Assembly (NCBI RefSeq): GCF_000523235.1
Contig: NZ_CP006850.1
Coordinates: 4,650,001-4,714,000, forward strand
Reading direction: 5' to 3'
From: Nocardia nova SH22a
GTDB lineage: Bacteria > Actinomycetota > Actinomycetes > Mycobacteriales > Mycobacteriaceae
Length of the DNA stretch: 64,000 nt
Part shown: positions 56,502 to 64,000 of the stretch, in pieces
Layout: every line of letters starts with the position of its first letter
How positions within the stretch are numbered: position 1 is the stretch's first letter
The notes under the pieces: model-generated
What the model was told of the DNA's origin: nothing
Seen by the model: only the letters and a program-made list of their open reading frames with translations
The model's database searches: none
Made by a program: the position numbers and the translations under genes

Positions 56502-57800
56502 CTACTGCTGCGACACCATTCGCGAAGCGGGTTGGCGAATGCTCAGCGACAGCACCGCGGCCACCGCGCACAGACCGCCCGCGAGATACCAGGCCAGCTG
56601 GTAGCTGCCCTGCAGATCGCGGATGACACCGGCGCCGGAGGCCGCGATCGCCGCGCCGATCTGATGGGAGGCGAACACCCAGCCGAAGGCGATCGGCCCG
56701 TCCGCGCCGAAGTGCGCGCGGCACAACGCGACCGTCGGCGGGACGGTGGCGATCCAGTCCAGCCCGTAGAAGACGATGAACATCCACATACTCGGCCGCA
56801 CATCGGGCGCGAACAACGCGGGCAGGATCAGCAGCGACAGACAGCGCAGCGCGTAGTAGGTGGTCAGCAGGTAGCGCGAACCGACCCGGTCGGTGAGCCA
56901 GCCGGAGGCGATGGTGCCCGCGACATCGAAGATGCCGACGGTGGCCAGCAGTCCGGCGGCGGTGGTGGGCGGCATCCCGTGATCGTGTGCGGCGCTGACG
57001 AAATGGGTGCCCACCAGCCCGTTGGTCGTGGCGCCGCAGATCGCGAAACCGCCTGCCAGCAACCAGAACACGGGACGGCGGACCACCGTGGCGAGCACCG
57101 TCACGGCCCGCATCGCGTCGCCGGCGGCCACGCGGGTGCCCGTGTCGTCGTCCGGACCGGCGCCGTAGGCGGTGCGGCCGATATCGCTGGGGTAGTCGCG
57201 GATGAACATCAGCACCAGCGGCACCACCGCGAGCGCGGTGGCGGCCACGACGAGTGCCGGTGTGCGCCAGCCGTGGTCGCGGGCCAGCGCCGAGATCAAC
57301 GGCAGGAACACCAGCTGACCGGTCGCACCGGCGGCGGTCAGCACGCCGGTGACCAGTCCGCGTTGCCGGACGAACCACCGCCCGGTGATGGTGGCGACGA
57401 ACGGCATCGACATCGATCCCACGCCGACACCCACGAGCACGCCCCAGGTCGCCATCAACTGCCACGGCTGCGTCATGAAGACCGTCAGGCCGCTGCCCGC
57501 CGCGACGAGGACCAGTGCGCACGAGACCACCCAGCGGATCCCGAACCGGTCCATCAAGGCGGCCGCGAACGGCGAAATCAGCCCGTACAGCAGCATATTC
57601 ACCGACACGGCCGTCCCGATCGTGCCGTGCGACCAGCCGAATTCGTCGTGCAGCGGATCCATCAGCACACTCGGCACCGAGCGGAAGGCGGCCGCGCCGA
57701 TCAGTGCGACGAATCCGACCGCGGCGACGGTCCAGGCCGGATGCGGGAGCCGACCGCGGGGCGGGGCGGAAGTGTTGTCGGCGAGGCGAATTTCGGTCAC
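56502..57800 (-). CDS. MFS transporter, monocarboxylate/oxalate-type
   Basis: A 432-residue transporter with about 12 membrane helices. Its signature stretches, AAFRSVPSVLMDPLHDEFGWSHGTIGTAVSVNMLLYGLISPFAAALMDRFGIRWVV and the central TGQLVFLPLISALARDHGWRTP, match the MFS branch of OFA-like carboxylate transporters, similar to 30679-32019. GTG at 57800 opens the frame VTEIRLADNTSAPP; an ATG at 57851 is an alternative with no ribosome binding site. It diverges from a GlxA-type AraC regulator, so it may be under its control. Confidence 0.87.
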   Translation of the reverse strand: MTEIRLADNTSAPPRGRLPHPAWTVAAVGFVALIGAAAFRSVPSVLMDPLHDEFGWSHGTIGTAVSVNMLLYGLISPFAAALMDRFGIRWVVSCALVLVAAGSGLTVFMTQPWQLMATWGVLVGVGVGSMSMPFVATITGRWFVRQRGLVTGVLTAAGATGQLVFLPLISALARDHGWRTPALVVAATALAVVPLVLMFIRDYPSDIGRTAYGAGPDDDTGTRVAAGDAMRAVTVLATVVRRPVFWLLAGGFAICGATTNGLVGTHFVSAAHDHGMPPTTAAGLLATVGIFDVAGTIASGWLTDRVGSRYLLTTYYALRCLSLLILPALFAPDVRPSMWMFIVFYGLDWIATVPPTVALCRAHFGADGPIAFGWVFASHQIGAAIAASGAGVIRDLQGSYQLAWYLAGGLCAVAAVLSLSIRQPASRMVSQQ

Positions 57801-57896
57801 CGGCCGATCGTGCCGAATCCCGCATCCGGTCACGAGTGGCCTGAATGCCATAATGCGTAAAGATTCGGCCAGTACGGAATGGATGAGGAGACGACC

Positions 57897-58877
57897 ATGG
57901 CAGTTCCCCATTCGGTCGCGGTCCTGGCCTTGGCGCCGATCGTCGGCTTCGACATGACGATTCCGCCGACCGTGCTGGGCGCGGCCACGACCCCGTCCGG
58001 CGAGCCGCACTACGACGTGCGGATCTGCGGTATCGATCGCACGCCGATCCGCTCCACGAGCGGATATACGGTCGTGCCGGAACACGGCCCGGAATTGCTC
58101 ACGAGCGCCGACACCGTGATCGTGCCGGGCACCAGCCTTCCGGATGCGCGTCACGAGGGCACCCTCCCGCCCGCGGTCCGCGACGCGCTCGCGCACATCC
58201 GGCCGGACGCGCGCATCGTCTCGATCTGCACCGGCGCCTTCGTCCTCGGCGCGGCGGGTCTGCTCGACGGCCGCCGCGCGACCACGCACTGGGCGCATGC
58301 CGACAGCTTCCGGCGGTTGTATCCCGAGGTGCGGCTCGACGAGAACCTGTTGTTCGTGGAGGACGGCAACATCTGCACCGCGGCGGGCCTGGCCGCGGGG
58401 GTGGATCTGTGCCTGCATCTGGTGCGCGGTGATCACGGCAGCGCCGCCGCGAACCGGGCCGCGCGCTACTGCGTCGTGCCGTCGTGGCGCGAGGGCGGCC
58501 AGTCCCAGTTCATCGAGCAGTCGGTTCCCGATCCCGGTGACGACGGCACCGGCCCGACCCGCGAATGGGCGCTGAGCCGCCTCGATCGCGACCTCGACCT
58601 GAGCACACTGGCCGCGCACGCCAGGATGAGCGTGCGGACCTTCACCCGGCGGTTCAAAGCCGAGACCGGCCAGGCCCCCGGCGCCTGGGTGCTGCATCAA
58701 CGCCTGCGGCACGCCCGGCACCTGCTCGAGACCACCACACTGCCGGTCGACGAGGTCGCGCGCGCGGCGGGCATGGGCACCGCGGCGTCGCTGCGCCACC
58801 ATCTGCGCACCCGGCTGGGGGTCGCCCCCAGCGCCTACCGCAGGACCTTTCTGCAACCCGGCGGCACAGCACACTGA
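57897..58877 (+). CDS. GlxA-family (DJ-1/PfpI + AraC) transcriptional regulator
   Basis: A 326-residue regulator with two domains: an N-terminal DJ-1/PfpI-like domain (residues about 5-175; the elbow SICTGAFVLGAAGLL with Cys) and a C-terminal AraC helix-turn-helix (residues about 225-320; LSTLAAHARMSVRTFTRRFKAETG, then VDEVARAAGMGTAASLRHH). GlxA-type proteins usually sense small amides, aldehydes or amines. ATG at 57897 was chosen because GAGGAG precedes it by 8 bases; ATG at 57879 lies before that ribosome binding site. It diverges from the MFS gene at 56502-57800. Confidence 0.88.
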   Translation: MAVPHSVAVLALAPIVGFDMTIPPTVLGAATTPSGEPHYDVRICGIDRTPIRSTSGYTVVPEHGPELLTSADTVIVPGTSLPDARHEGTLPPAVRDALAHIRPDARIVSICTGAFVLGAAGLLDGRRATTHWAHADSFRRLYPEVRLDENLLFVEDGNICTAAGLAAGVDLCLHLVRGDHGSAAANRAARYCVVPSWREGGQSQFIEQSVPDPGDDGTGPTREWALSRLDRDLDLSTLAAHARMSVRTFTRRFKAETGQAPGAWVLHQRLRHARHLLETTTLPVDEVARAAGMGTAASLRHHLRTRLGVAPSAYRRTFLQPGGTAH

Positions 58878-58930
58878 GGCCGCGCGACACGCTCCGAACC
58901 CATTGCAGCGCTCCCGGCCGGGGTGCTACC

Positions 58931-58968
58931 TTAGGCAAGGGTTACCTGTTTAGGCGAGGCTTACCTGC
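58931..58968. promoter_or_regulatory. two abutting iron boxes (DtxR/IdeR)
   Basis: TTAGGCAAGGGTTACCTGT (58931-58949) and TTAGGCGAGGCTTACCTGC (58950-58968) are two DtxR/IdeR-like 19-mers joined head to tail with no gap. They lie 46-83 bases upstream of the bfd GTG. In mycobacteria tandem IdeR boxes well upstream of bfrB mediate iron-dependent activation, so this arrangement may activate, rather than repress, storage genes when iron is plentiful (inference). Confidence 0.8.
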
Positions 58969-59013
58969 TTCTCGACCCGAGTAGTTGTCGTTCAGAGCAA
59001 TTCGAGGCCCACC

Positions 59014-59205
59014 GTGTACGTCTGCATCTGCAATGCCGTCTCCGAAGCAGACGTGCACACATGTGTCGCCGCTGGCGCCTGTTCGACAAAACAAGTGAAG
59101 AAGGCCTGTGGCTGGAAACCCGGCTGCGGCTCGTGTACGGCTCGACTGGCCGAAGTGATCGGCCGGGCTCGCGAAGGAGACCCGGCGCAAACAAGCGCGG
59201 CCTGA
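59014..59205 (+). CDS. bfd: bacterioferritin-associated ferredoxin
   Basis: A 63-residue [2Fe-2S] protein that docks on bacterioferritin and passes electrons to release stored iron. The cluster ligands are Cys4-x-Cys6 (VCICNA) near the start and Cys38-x2-Cys41 (GCGSC), the Bfd pattern, with extra cysteines at 17, 23 and 32. The gene begins GTG at 59014. It lies 55 bases before bfr and behind the paired iron boxes, so the two form an iron-controlled operon. Confidence 0.9.
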   Translation: MYVCICNAVSEADVHTCVAAGACSTKQVKKACGWKPGCGSCTARLAEVIGRAREGDPAQTSAA

Positions 59206-59260
59206 TCCGACACACCCCCCACCATTTCCTTAGTCGTGTGATCTGTGCCACGATCACTTC

Positions 59261-59740
59261 ATGGAAGGCGACAAGGAAATCATTGGGCTGCTCAATGAAC
59301 AATTGACAGCCGAACTCACGGCGATCAATCAGTACTTCCTGCACGCCAAGATGCAGGAGAACTGGGGCTACACCAAGCTGGCCAAGCACACGCGGCACGA
59401 ATCCATCGACGAGATGAAGCACGCGGAGATCCTGACCGACCGGATTCTGTTCCTCGAGGGCCTGCCCAACTACCAGAAGCTCAACATCCTGCGGATCGGC
59501 CAGACCGTGCCGGAGCAACTGCAGGCGGACCTGCAGATCGAGATGGAGGCCGTGACGCGGCTGCGTGGTGGTATCGATCTGATGCGTTCGCGCGGTGACG
59601 TGACCTCCGCGCGCATCTTCGAATCGATCCTCGAGGACGAGGAGAGCCACGTCGACTACCTCGAGACCGAACTCGATCTGCTGACCGCGCTCGGCGAGCA
59701 ACTGTATCTGCAGCGGTTCACCGACACCCCCGACGACTGA
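59261..59740 (+). CDS. bfr: bacterioferritin
   Basis: A 159-residue haem-binding ferritin whose 24-mer stores iron. Residues are in the canonical places: Glu18 and Glu51 with His54 (HESIDEMKHAEI) for the ferroxidase centre, Met52 as haem ligand, and the later Glu and His (LEDEESHVDYLETE) that complete the di-iron site. No Shine-Dalgarno sequence precedes the ATG; instead a GTGATC-N8-GATCAC hairpin (59238-59257) ends 3 bases before it. Co-directional with bfd, and probably iron-induced through the paired iron boxes. Confidence 0.95.
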   Translation: MEGDKEIIGLLNEQLTAELTAINQYFLHAKMQENWGYTKLAKHTRHESIDEMKHAEILTDRILFLEGLPNYQKLNILRIGQTVPEQLQADLQIEMEAVTRLRGGIDLMRSRGDVTSARIFESILEDEESHVDYLETELDLLTALGEQLYLQRFTDTPDD

Positions 59741-59749
59741 TCGCCGACG

Positions 59750-59776
59750 CCCGGCCGCGGGAAGGCCGCGGCCGGG
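59750..59776. terminator. hairpin terminator after bfr
   Basis: CCCGGCCGCGG (59750-59760), loop GAAGG, CCGCGGCCGGG (59766-59776): a perfect 11-bp G+C-rich stem in the 57-base gap between bfr and the convergent acyl-CoA dehydrogenase. A short TCTTC follows on the bfr side. It likely ends both transcripts. Confidence 0.8.
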
Positions 59777-59797
59777 TCTTCACGGATCGCCGATCGG

Positions 59798-60946
59798 TTA
59801 CAGCGACAGTGATTTCGCGATGATCGTCTTCATCACCTCACTGGTTCCGGCATAGATGCGCGCCACCCTGGCATCGGTGTAGAGACGCGCGATGGGGTAC
59901 TCCATCATGTAGCCGTAGCCGCCGAACAGCTGCAGGCACCGATCCACGACCCGCGCCTGTACCTCGGTGCAGAACAGTTTCACCCGGGCGGCGTCGGCGC
60001 CCGACAGCACCCCGTCGACCAGATCGGCGACCGCGCGGTCGAGCATGGTCTGCGCCGCTTCGATTTCCGCCGACATCGCCGCGAGTTCGAATTTCGTGTT
60101 CTGGAACGACGCGACCGGCGTCCCGAATGCCTTGCGCTCCTTCACATAGTCGACGGTGGCCGTCACCGCGGCCCGCGACTGCGCCACCGATCCCACGGCG
60201 ACGGTGAGCCGTTCCTGGGGCAGATTGTGGCCCAGATAGCCGAAGGCCGCGCCCTCCTCGCCGAGCCGGTTGGCGACCGGCACCCGGACATCCTCGAAGA
60301 ACAGCTCCACGGTGTCCTGCACCTTGCAGCCCATCTTCTCCAGCACCCGGCCGCGGCGGAAGCCCGCCATTCCGTCCTCCACCACCAGCAGCGTGAGGCC
60401 GTTGCGGCGATTGCCGGGGTCGGTGGAGGTGCGGCAGACGACGACCACCAGATCGGCCAGCAGACCGCCGGTGATGAACGTCTTGGATCCGTTGAGCACA
60501 TAGTGGTCGCCGTCGCGCACTGCGGTGGTGCGCATTCCGGCCAGATCCGATCCGGTGCCGGGTTCGGTCATCGCGATCGCGCTCAGCAGGTGACCACTCG
60601 CCAGGCCGGGGAACCAGCGCTCGCGCTGTTCGGCGTCGGCGTAGTCGAGGAAGTACGGCAGGATCACATCCAGTTGCGTACGGACCGTCGACAGTGTGAC
60701 CAGGGCCCGCGCCGCCTCCTCCTGCAGGACGACGTTGTAGCGGTAGTCCCGCTGTCCCCCGCCCCCGTACTGTTCGAGAATCGCGAATCCGAGCAGGCCC
60801 AATTCGCCCAGGCGCGTGAAGATCTCGCGCGGCATGCGCCCCTCGCGCTCCCAGTCCGGATAGTTCCCGACCACGTGTTTGCCGATGAATTCGCGGGCCA
60901 GGGCCCGGAATGCCTCGTGGTCGGCGGTGAACAGTTCTCGGCGCAC
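59798..60946 (-). CDS. acyl-CoA dehydrogenase
   Basis: A 382-residue FAD enzyme. In order: GELGLLGFAILEQYGGGGQRDYRYNVVLQEE (N-terminal domain), AIAMTEPGTGSDLAGMRTTAVRDGDHYVLNGSKTFITGG with the flavin motif near residue 125, ERKAFGTPVASFQNTKFELAAMSAEIEA and LQLFGGYGYMMEYPIARLYTDARVARIYAGTSEVMKTIIAKSL with catalytic Glu in GTSEVMK. This is the canonical short/medium-chain type, unlike the heteromeric ones in 22-28 kb. GTG at 60946 follows GGAGAA. It is third in a minus-strand operon after the crotonase and thiolase genes. Confidence 0.92.
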   Translation of the reverse strand: MRRELFTADHEAFRALAREFIGKHVVGNYPDWEREGRMPREIFTRLGELGLLGFAILEQYGGGGQRDYRYNVVLQEEAARALVTLSTVRTQLDVILPYFLDYADAEQRERWFPGLASGHLLSAIAMTEPGTGSDLAGMRTTAVRDGDHYVLNGSKTFITGGLLADLVVVVCRTSTDPGNRRNGLTLLVVEDGMAGFRRGRVLEKMGCKVQDTVELFFEDVRVPVANRLGEEGAAFGYLGHNLPQERLTVAVGSVAQSRAAVTATVDYVKERKAFGTPVASFQNTKFELAAMSAEIEAAQTMLDRAVADLVDGVLSGADAARVKLFCTEVQARVVDRCLQLFGGYGYMMEYPIARLYTDARVARIYAGTSEVMKTIIAKSLSL

Positions 60947-60959
60947 GGTGGTTCTCCGA

Positions 60960-62105
60960 TCAGCTCAGCAGTTCGACGACGGTCGCGTTGGCGGTGCCGC
61001 CGCCCTCGCACATGGTCTGCAGGCCGTAGCGAATCCCGTTGTCGCGCATGTGATGAACCATGCGGGTCAGCAGCACCGCACCCGAGGCGCCGAGCGGATG
61101 CCCCAGGGCGATGGCGCCGCCCAGGGGGTTGACGCGCTCCGGGTCGGCGCCGGTTTCGGCCAGCCAGGCCAGCGGCACCGGGGCGAACGCCTCGTTCACC
61201 TCGAAGACGCCGATATCCGATATGCCCAGACCGCATCTGCGCAGCACCTTCTCGGTGGCGGGGATCGGGCCGGTGAGCATGAGAACGGGATCGGCGCCGG
61301 TCACCGCGCCGCCGCGATAGCGCACGAGCGGGGTGAGCCCCAGTTCCCGGGCCCGCTCGGGCGTGGTGATGAGCACCGCGGCCGCGCCGTCGGAGATCTG
61401 GGAGGAGTTTCCGGCGTGGATGACGCCGTCGGCGCGGAAGGCGGGCTTCAGCCGGGCCAGCGTCTCGGCCGACGTGCCGCGGCGGATGCCCTCGTCGGCG
61501 GTGATCGTTCCGGAATCGACGGGGACGTCGACGATCTGGTCGTCGAAGGCGCCGCGGTCGACGGCCGCGGCGGCCAGCGCGTGCGAGCGGCCCGAGTAGT
61601 CGTCGAGCCGAGTGCGCGTGAATCCCCATTTCTCGGCGATCAATTCGGCCGAGATGCCCTGATCGAAGGAGAAATCGTCATAGCGGGCACGGGCTTTCGG
61701 ACCGTAAGGCGCTCCGGTGGAGCGCGCGGCGCCCAGCGGCACCCGGCTCATCACCTCCACCCCGCCCGCGACCACGAGGTCCTGCTGTCCCGAACCGACC
61801 ACGGCGGCAGCGAAATCCACGGCCTGCTGACTCGATCCGCAGGCGCGGTTGATCGTGGTGCCCGGCACCGATTCGGGCCAGCCCGCCGCGAGCACCGCGT
61901 AGCGCCCGATATTCGAGGACTGGTCGCCGACCTGGGACACACATCCCCAGATCACGTCGTCGACCAGCGCCGGATCCAGGCCGGTGCGCTCGGCGAGCGT
62001 CGTCAGGACCAGGGCGGACAGGTCCGCCGGGTGGCAACCGGCCAGTCCGCCGTTGCGTTTGCCGATCGGGGTGCGGATCGCCGCGGCGATGACTACCTCA
62101 CGCAT
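60960..62105 (-). CDS. thiolase (acetyl-CoA acetyltransferase)
   Basis: A 381-residue thiolase that cleaves 3-ketoacyl-CoA with CoA. IRTPIGKRNGGLAGCHPADL at the N-terminus, the nucleophilic Cys in NRACGSSQQA near residue 87, FEVNEAFAPV near residue 315, ALGHPLGASGAVL near residue 345 and the C-terminal CEGGGTANA are all present. ATG at 62105 overlaps the crotonase stop by 8 bases. Together with the dehydrogenase and crotonase of this operon it covers much of a beta-oxidation round; a 3-hydroxyacyl-CoA dehydrogenase would be the missing step and could be one of the SDRs. Confidence 0.93.
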   Translation of the reverse strand: MREVVIAAAIRTPIGKRNGGLAGCHPADLSALVLTTLAERTGLDPALVDDVIWGCVSQVGDQSSNIGRYAVLAAGWPESVPGTTINRACGSSQQAVDFAAAVVGSGQQDLVVAGGVEVMSRVPLGAARSTGAPYGPKARARYDDFSFDQGISAELIAEKWGFTRTRLDDYSGRSHALAAAAVDRGAFDDQIVDVPVDSGTITADEGIRRGTSAETLARLKPAFRADGVIHAGNSSQISDGAAAVLITTPERARELGLTPLVRYRGGAVTGADPVLMLTGPIPATEKVLRRCGLGISDIGVFEVNEAFAPVPLAWLAETGADPERVNPLGGAIALGHPLGASGAVLLTRMVHHMRDNGIRYGLQTMCEGGGTANATVVELLS

Positions 62106-62937
62106 CTGTTGCACCTTCGTTGTCGGGCCGGTCGCTGCGGACCGGCGGCCGGATGACCGTCCATCGGCCGGTGAACCGGGGTTGGCGTTTCTCGGCGAAG
62201 GCGGCGAACGCCTCCGGAGCGTCGGCGGTGGCGAAATTGATGCCCTGCGCCCGCGCCTCCCCCGCCAGCGCCTCGCGCAGGGTGCGGTCGGCGCCCTCGT
62301 TGAGCAGGGCCTTGGTCTGTGCCAGCGCCACCGGCGGACCGGCCGCCAGACGCACCGCCAGATCACCTGCGAATCGGTCGATCTCGTCATCGGGGCACAG
62401 CCAGGTGACCAGATTCATGCCGAGTGCCTGCTCGCCGTCGATCGTATCGCCCAGTAGTGCAAGTCTTTTCGCCTGCTGCAGGCCCACGATCTTGGGCAGC
62501 AGCCACGATCCGCCCAGATCCGGTGACAGGCCGCGCCGGGGAAAGATCTGCGCGAACCGGGCCTGCGGGGTGGCGACGACGAAATCACAACCCAGCGCGA
62601 GATTCCAGCCCGCACCCACCGCCACGCCGCGGACCTTCGCCACACTCGGCATGGGCAGTTCGTGCAGTGCCAGGGCCACCTCGGTGAGATCCCGCATCCG
62701 ATAGGTCGGATGCCTGTTGTCGGGCGTGGAAATATCGGCGCCGGAACAGAAGTCGCCACCCGCGCCGGTGAGGATCACGGCCCGCACATCGCGGTCCTCC
62801 GCAGTGTCGCGCAGGGTCTGCTGCAGTGCCGCCCACAGCTCGGCGTCGATCGCGTTCTTGTGATGCGGGCGATTGAGGGTGAGGGTGCGCACGCCGTCAC
62901 TGTCGTCGCATAGCAGAACCGGTTCAGCCGGGGTCAT
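62098..62937 (-). CDS. crotonase-family protein, isomerase-like
   Basis: A 279-residue crotonase. DFCSGADIS near residue 65 and GVAVGAGWNLALGCDF near residue 108 form the oxyanion site, but the first catalytic Glu is Asn and the second region reads FAQIFPRRGLSPDLGGS, with Phe at the Glu position. The Asp in SPDLGG matches the acid used by PaaG-type isomerases (delta3-delta2 or epoxyphenylacetyl-CoA isomerase), so isomerisation is more likely than hydration. ATG at 62937 was chosen; a GTG at 62979 is possible. First gene of the crotonase-thiolase-dehydrogenase operon. Confidence 0.85.
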   Translation of the reverse strand: MTPAEPVLLCDDSDGVRTLTLNRPHHKNAIDAELWAALQQTLRDTAEDRDVRAVILTGAGGDFCSGADISTPDNRHPTYRMRDLTEVALALHELPMPSVAKVRGVAVGAGWNLALGCDFVVATPQARFAQIFPRRGLSPDLGGSWLLPKIVGLQQAKRLALLGDTIDGEQALGMNLVTWLCPDDEIDRFAGDLAVRLAAGPPVALAQTKALLNEGADRTLREALAGEARAQGINFATADAPEAFAAFAEKRQPRFTGRWTVIRPPVRSDRPDNEGATDA

Positions 62938-63075
62938 ATCCGCGCCCCAGCCCGCAGAGGCAGGGTCGTGAGTGCCCACGGCCCTTGTGTGGTCACCCGC
63001 TCTGGCATATGTGTTTCTCGCGCAGGGGTGTACCTGCTCGCTCTCGCTGCCGCCAACCGCGCAGCGGCGACATCA

Positions 63076-64000
63076 TCACCGCGCATGGGCGGCCCTCACC
63101 GCGTACTCGGGCCCGATCGCACCGTCCGTTCGCCATTGTCCGATCTCTGTGGCGCTGCAACCGAATTCGGTGAGTACGGCATCGGTGTGCTCACCCAGGC
63201 CGGGCACCGCGCCCATCGGCGGGTGATATCCCTCGATCACCGCCGGGGGCAGCAGCGAGGGAATCGGGCCGTTCGGGGTGTCGATACCGCGCCAGCGATC
63301 GCGTTCGGACAGCTGCGGGTGGGCCAGTACGTCGCTCGGTGTGTTGTAGCGCGAATTGCCGATTCCGGCCGCGTCGGCGGCGGTCTGGATGGCGGCGAGA
63401 TCGTTTCGCGCGCACCAGGTTCCGATCGCGGCGTCCAGTTCGCCGCGATGTGCGACGCGGCCCGGGTTGGTCCGGAAGCGTTCGTCGGCGGCGAGGTCGG
63501 GACGGTCGAGGATGTCGGTGGCCAGGCGCTGCCATTCGCGGTCGTTGGTGGTGCCCAGGACGACGGTCTGCCCGTCGGCGGTGCCGTAGGCGCCGTAGGG
63601 CGCCACCGCCGGGGAGCTCATTCCCAGTGGCTGCTGGTCGATTCCGCTGTGCCGGGCATAGGTGAGGTGATAGCCCATCATCTCGGCCATGGTGTCGAAC
63701 AGGCTCACCGCGATCGTGGTTCCGGGCCCGGGACCGCGCCGCAGCCGCCCGCACAGCGAGGCCACGATCGACAGCGCCGCGTACAGCCCGGTCGTCACAT
63801 CGGCCACCGGCGGACCGGGTTTGGCGGGTTCGCCCGCGGTGCCGGTCACCGAGCACACCCCGGATTCGGCCTGGACGAGCAGATCGTAGGCGCGCTTGTG
63901 CGACAGCGGCCCGCCCGCACCGAAACCGTCGATGCTCAGCGAGATCAGATCCGGATGGCGGCGTTCGAGTTCGGCCGCCGACAGGCCGAGCCGGTCGATC
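63076..64000 (-). CDS. CaiB/BaiF CoA transferase, 5' end beyond the window
   Basis: The last 308 codons of a class III CoA transferase on the minus strand; the reading frame is open at the window edge. Seen: FGAGGPLSHKRAYDLLVQAESG with the catalytic Asp in AYDLL, VADVTTGLYAALSIVASL, VSLFDTMAEMMGYHL and the C-terminal GIDTPNGPIPSLLPPAVIEG-type and GLGEHTDAVLTEFG segments. A complete member would be about 390-400 residues, so about 85-90 N-terminal residues are missing. The GTG at 63858 is internal. It follows the same direction as the crotonase operon after 138 bases with no other gene in the gap. Confidence 0.9.
   Translation of the reverse strand, partial: IDRLGLSAAELERRHPDLISLSIDGFGAGGPLSHKRAYDLLVQAESGVCSVTGTAGEPAKPGPPVADVTTGLYAALSIVASLCGRLRRGPGPGTTIAVSLFDTMAEMMGYHLTYARHSGIDQQPLGMSSPAVAPYGAYGTADGQTVVLGTTNDREWQRLATDILDRPDLAADERFRTNPGRVAHRGELDAAIGTWCARNDLAAIQTAADAAGIGNSRYNTPSDVLAHPQLSERDRWRGIDTPNGPIPSLLPPAVIEGYHPPMGAVPGLGEHTDAVLTEFGCSATEIGQWRTDGAIGPEYAVRAAHAR

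Noticed and set aside
56502..58874. The MFS reading frame extended upstream to 790 codons
   Set aside because: The extension overlaps the divergent GlxA-type regulator, which has all expected motifs; the transporter part begins near 57800.
1..64000. CRISPR arrays, transposases or integrases
   Set aside because: No spaced direct repeats of CRISPR type and no mobile-element protein motifs were found; the only arrays are simple-sequence satellites.

Overview
The window is chromosomal DNA of a very G+C-rich actinobacterium, most likely a mycolic-acid-bearing Corynebacteriales member such as Nocardia or Rhodococcus (inference). The grounds are strong G/C bias at third codon positions, frequent GTG starts with ATGA/GTGA stop-start overlaps, luciferase-like proteins of the F420-dependent type, DtxR/IdeR-type iron boxes, a KstR-type box, and an unusual density of acyl-CoA dehydrogenases, crotonases, CoA transferases and short-chain dehydrogenases (SDRs). 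No rRNA, tRNA, CRISPR array, transposase or integrase was found.

Layout. 0-10.4 kb: LLM oxidoreductase + SDR, a DUF1059 protein, a thioesterase behind a KstR-like box, an ATP-grasp protein behind a hexanucleotide repeat, a TetR/SDR/VOC operon, and, divergent from it, an acyl-CoA dehydrogenase / phosphotransferase / crotonase / quinone-oxidoreductase operon. 10.4-15.9 kb: small secreted proteins, one behind an iron box, an ABC exporter pair, a methyltransferase and a TetR regulator with its own palindrome. 16-28 kb: CoA-ester catabolism, with a crotonase, two CoA-transferase-family proteins, an acyl-CoA synthetase, an SDR with a degenerate copy of its 3' end beside a 29-copy GGCTC satellite, four acyl-CoA dehydrogenases that look like two heteromeric pairs, and a second crotonase. 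28-32 kb: a FadR-type GntR regulator, an LLM oxidoreductase, a DUF4389 membrane protein and an MFS transporter. 32.3-46.0 kb: a 13-gene unidirectional run encoding a beta-propeller lactonase-like protein, SDRs, a Rieske oxygenase, a Baeyer-Villiger monooxygenase, a ThDP lyase, an aldehyde dehydrogenase, SnoaL-like proteins and a TauD-type dioxygenase, closed by a strong terminator. 46-59 kb: general and stress genes (carboxymuconolactone decarboxylase-like protein, lipoprotein, free methionine-R-sulfoxide reductase, VOC, MFS/LysR pair, HxlR/hydrolase pair, His-rich metal-binding protein, baeRF-like protein, serine hydrolase, MFS and GlxA-type regulator). 58.9-59.7 kb: bfd-bfr behind two abutting iron boxes. 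59.8-64 kb: acyl-CoA dehydrogenase, thiolase, crotonase and a truncated CaiB/BaiF CoA-transferase.

How the genes may work together (inference). The 16-46 kb region reads as a pathway for an alicyclic, terpenoid or steroid-like substrate: Rieske hydroxylation, SDR oxidation to a ketone, Baeyer-Villiger insertion to a lactone, opening by the beta-propeller lactonase, CoA activation by the synthetase or CoA transferase, alpha,beta-dehydrogenation by heteromeric acyl-CoA dehydrogenases, hydration or isomerisation, and C-C cleavage by the ThDP lyase with aldehyde oxidation. Three divergent promoters of this region (near 19.38, 27.99 and 32.09 kb) share a long operator-like element. The GntR regulator sits beside one copy, so it may control the whole set. 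A second, related palindrome occurs at two divergent promoters in the first 6.3 kb, where a TetR gene is the natural candidate regulator. Substrate identity cannot be read from sequence alone.
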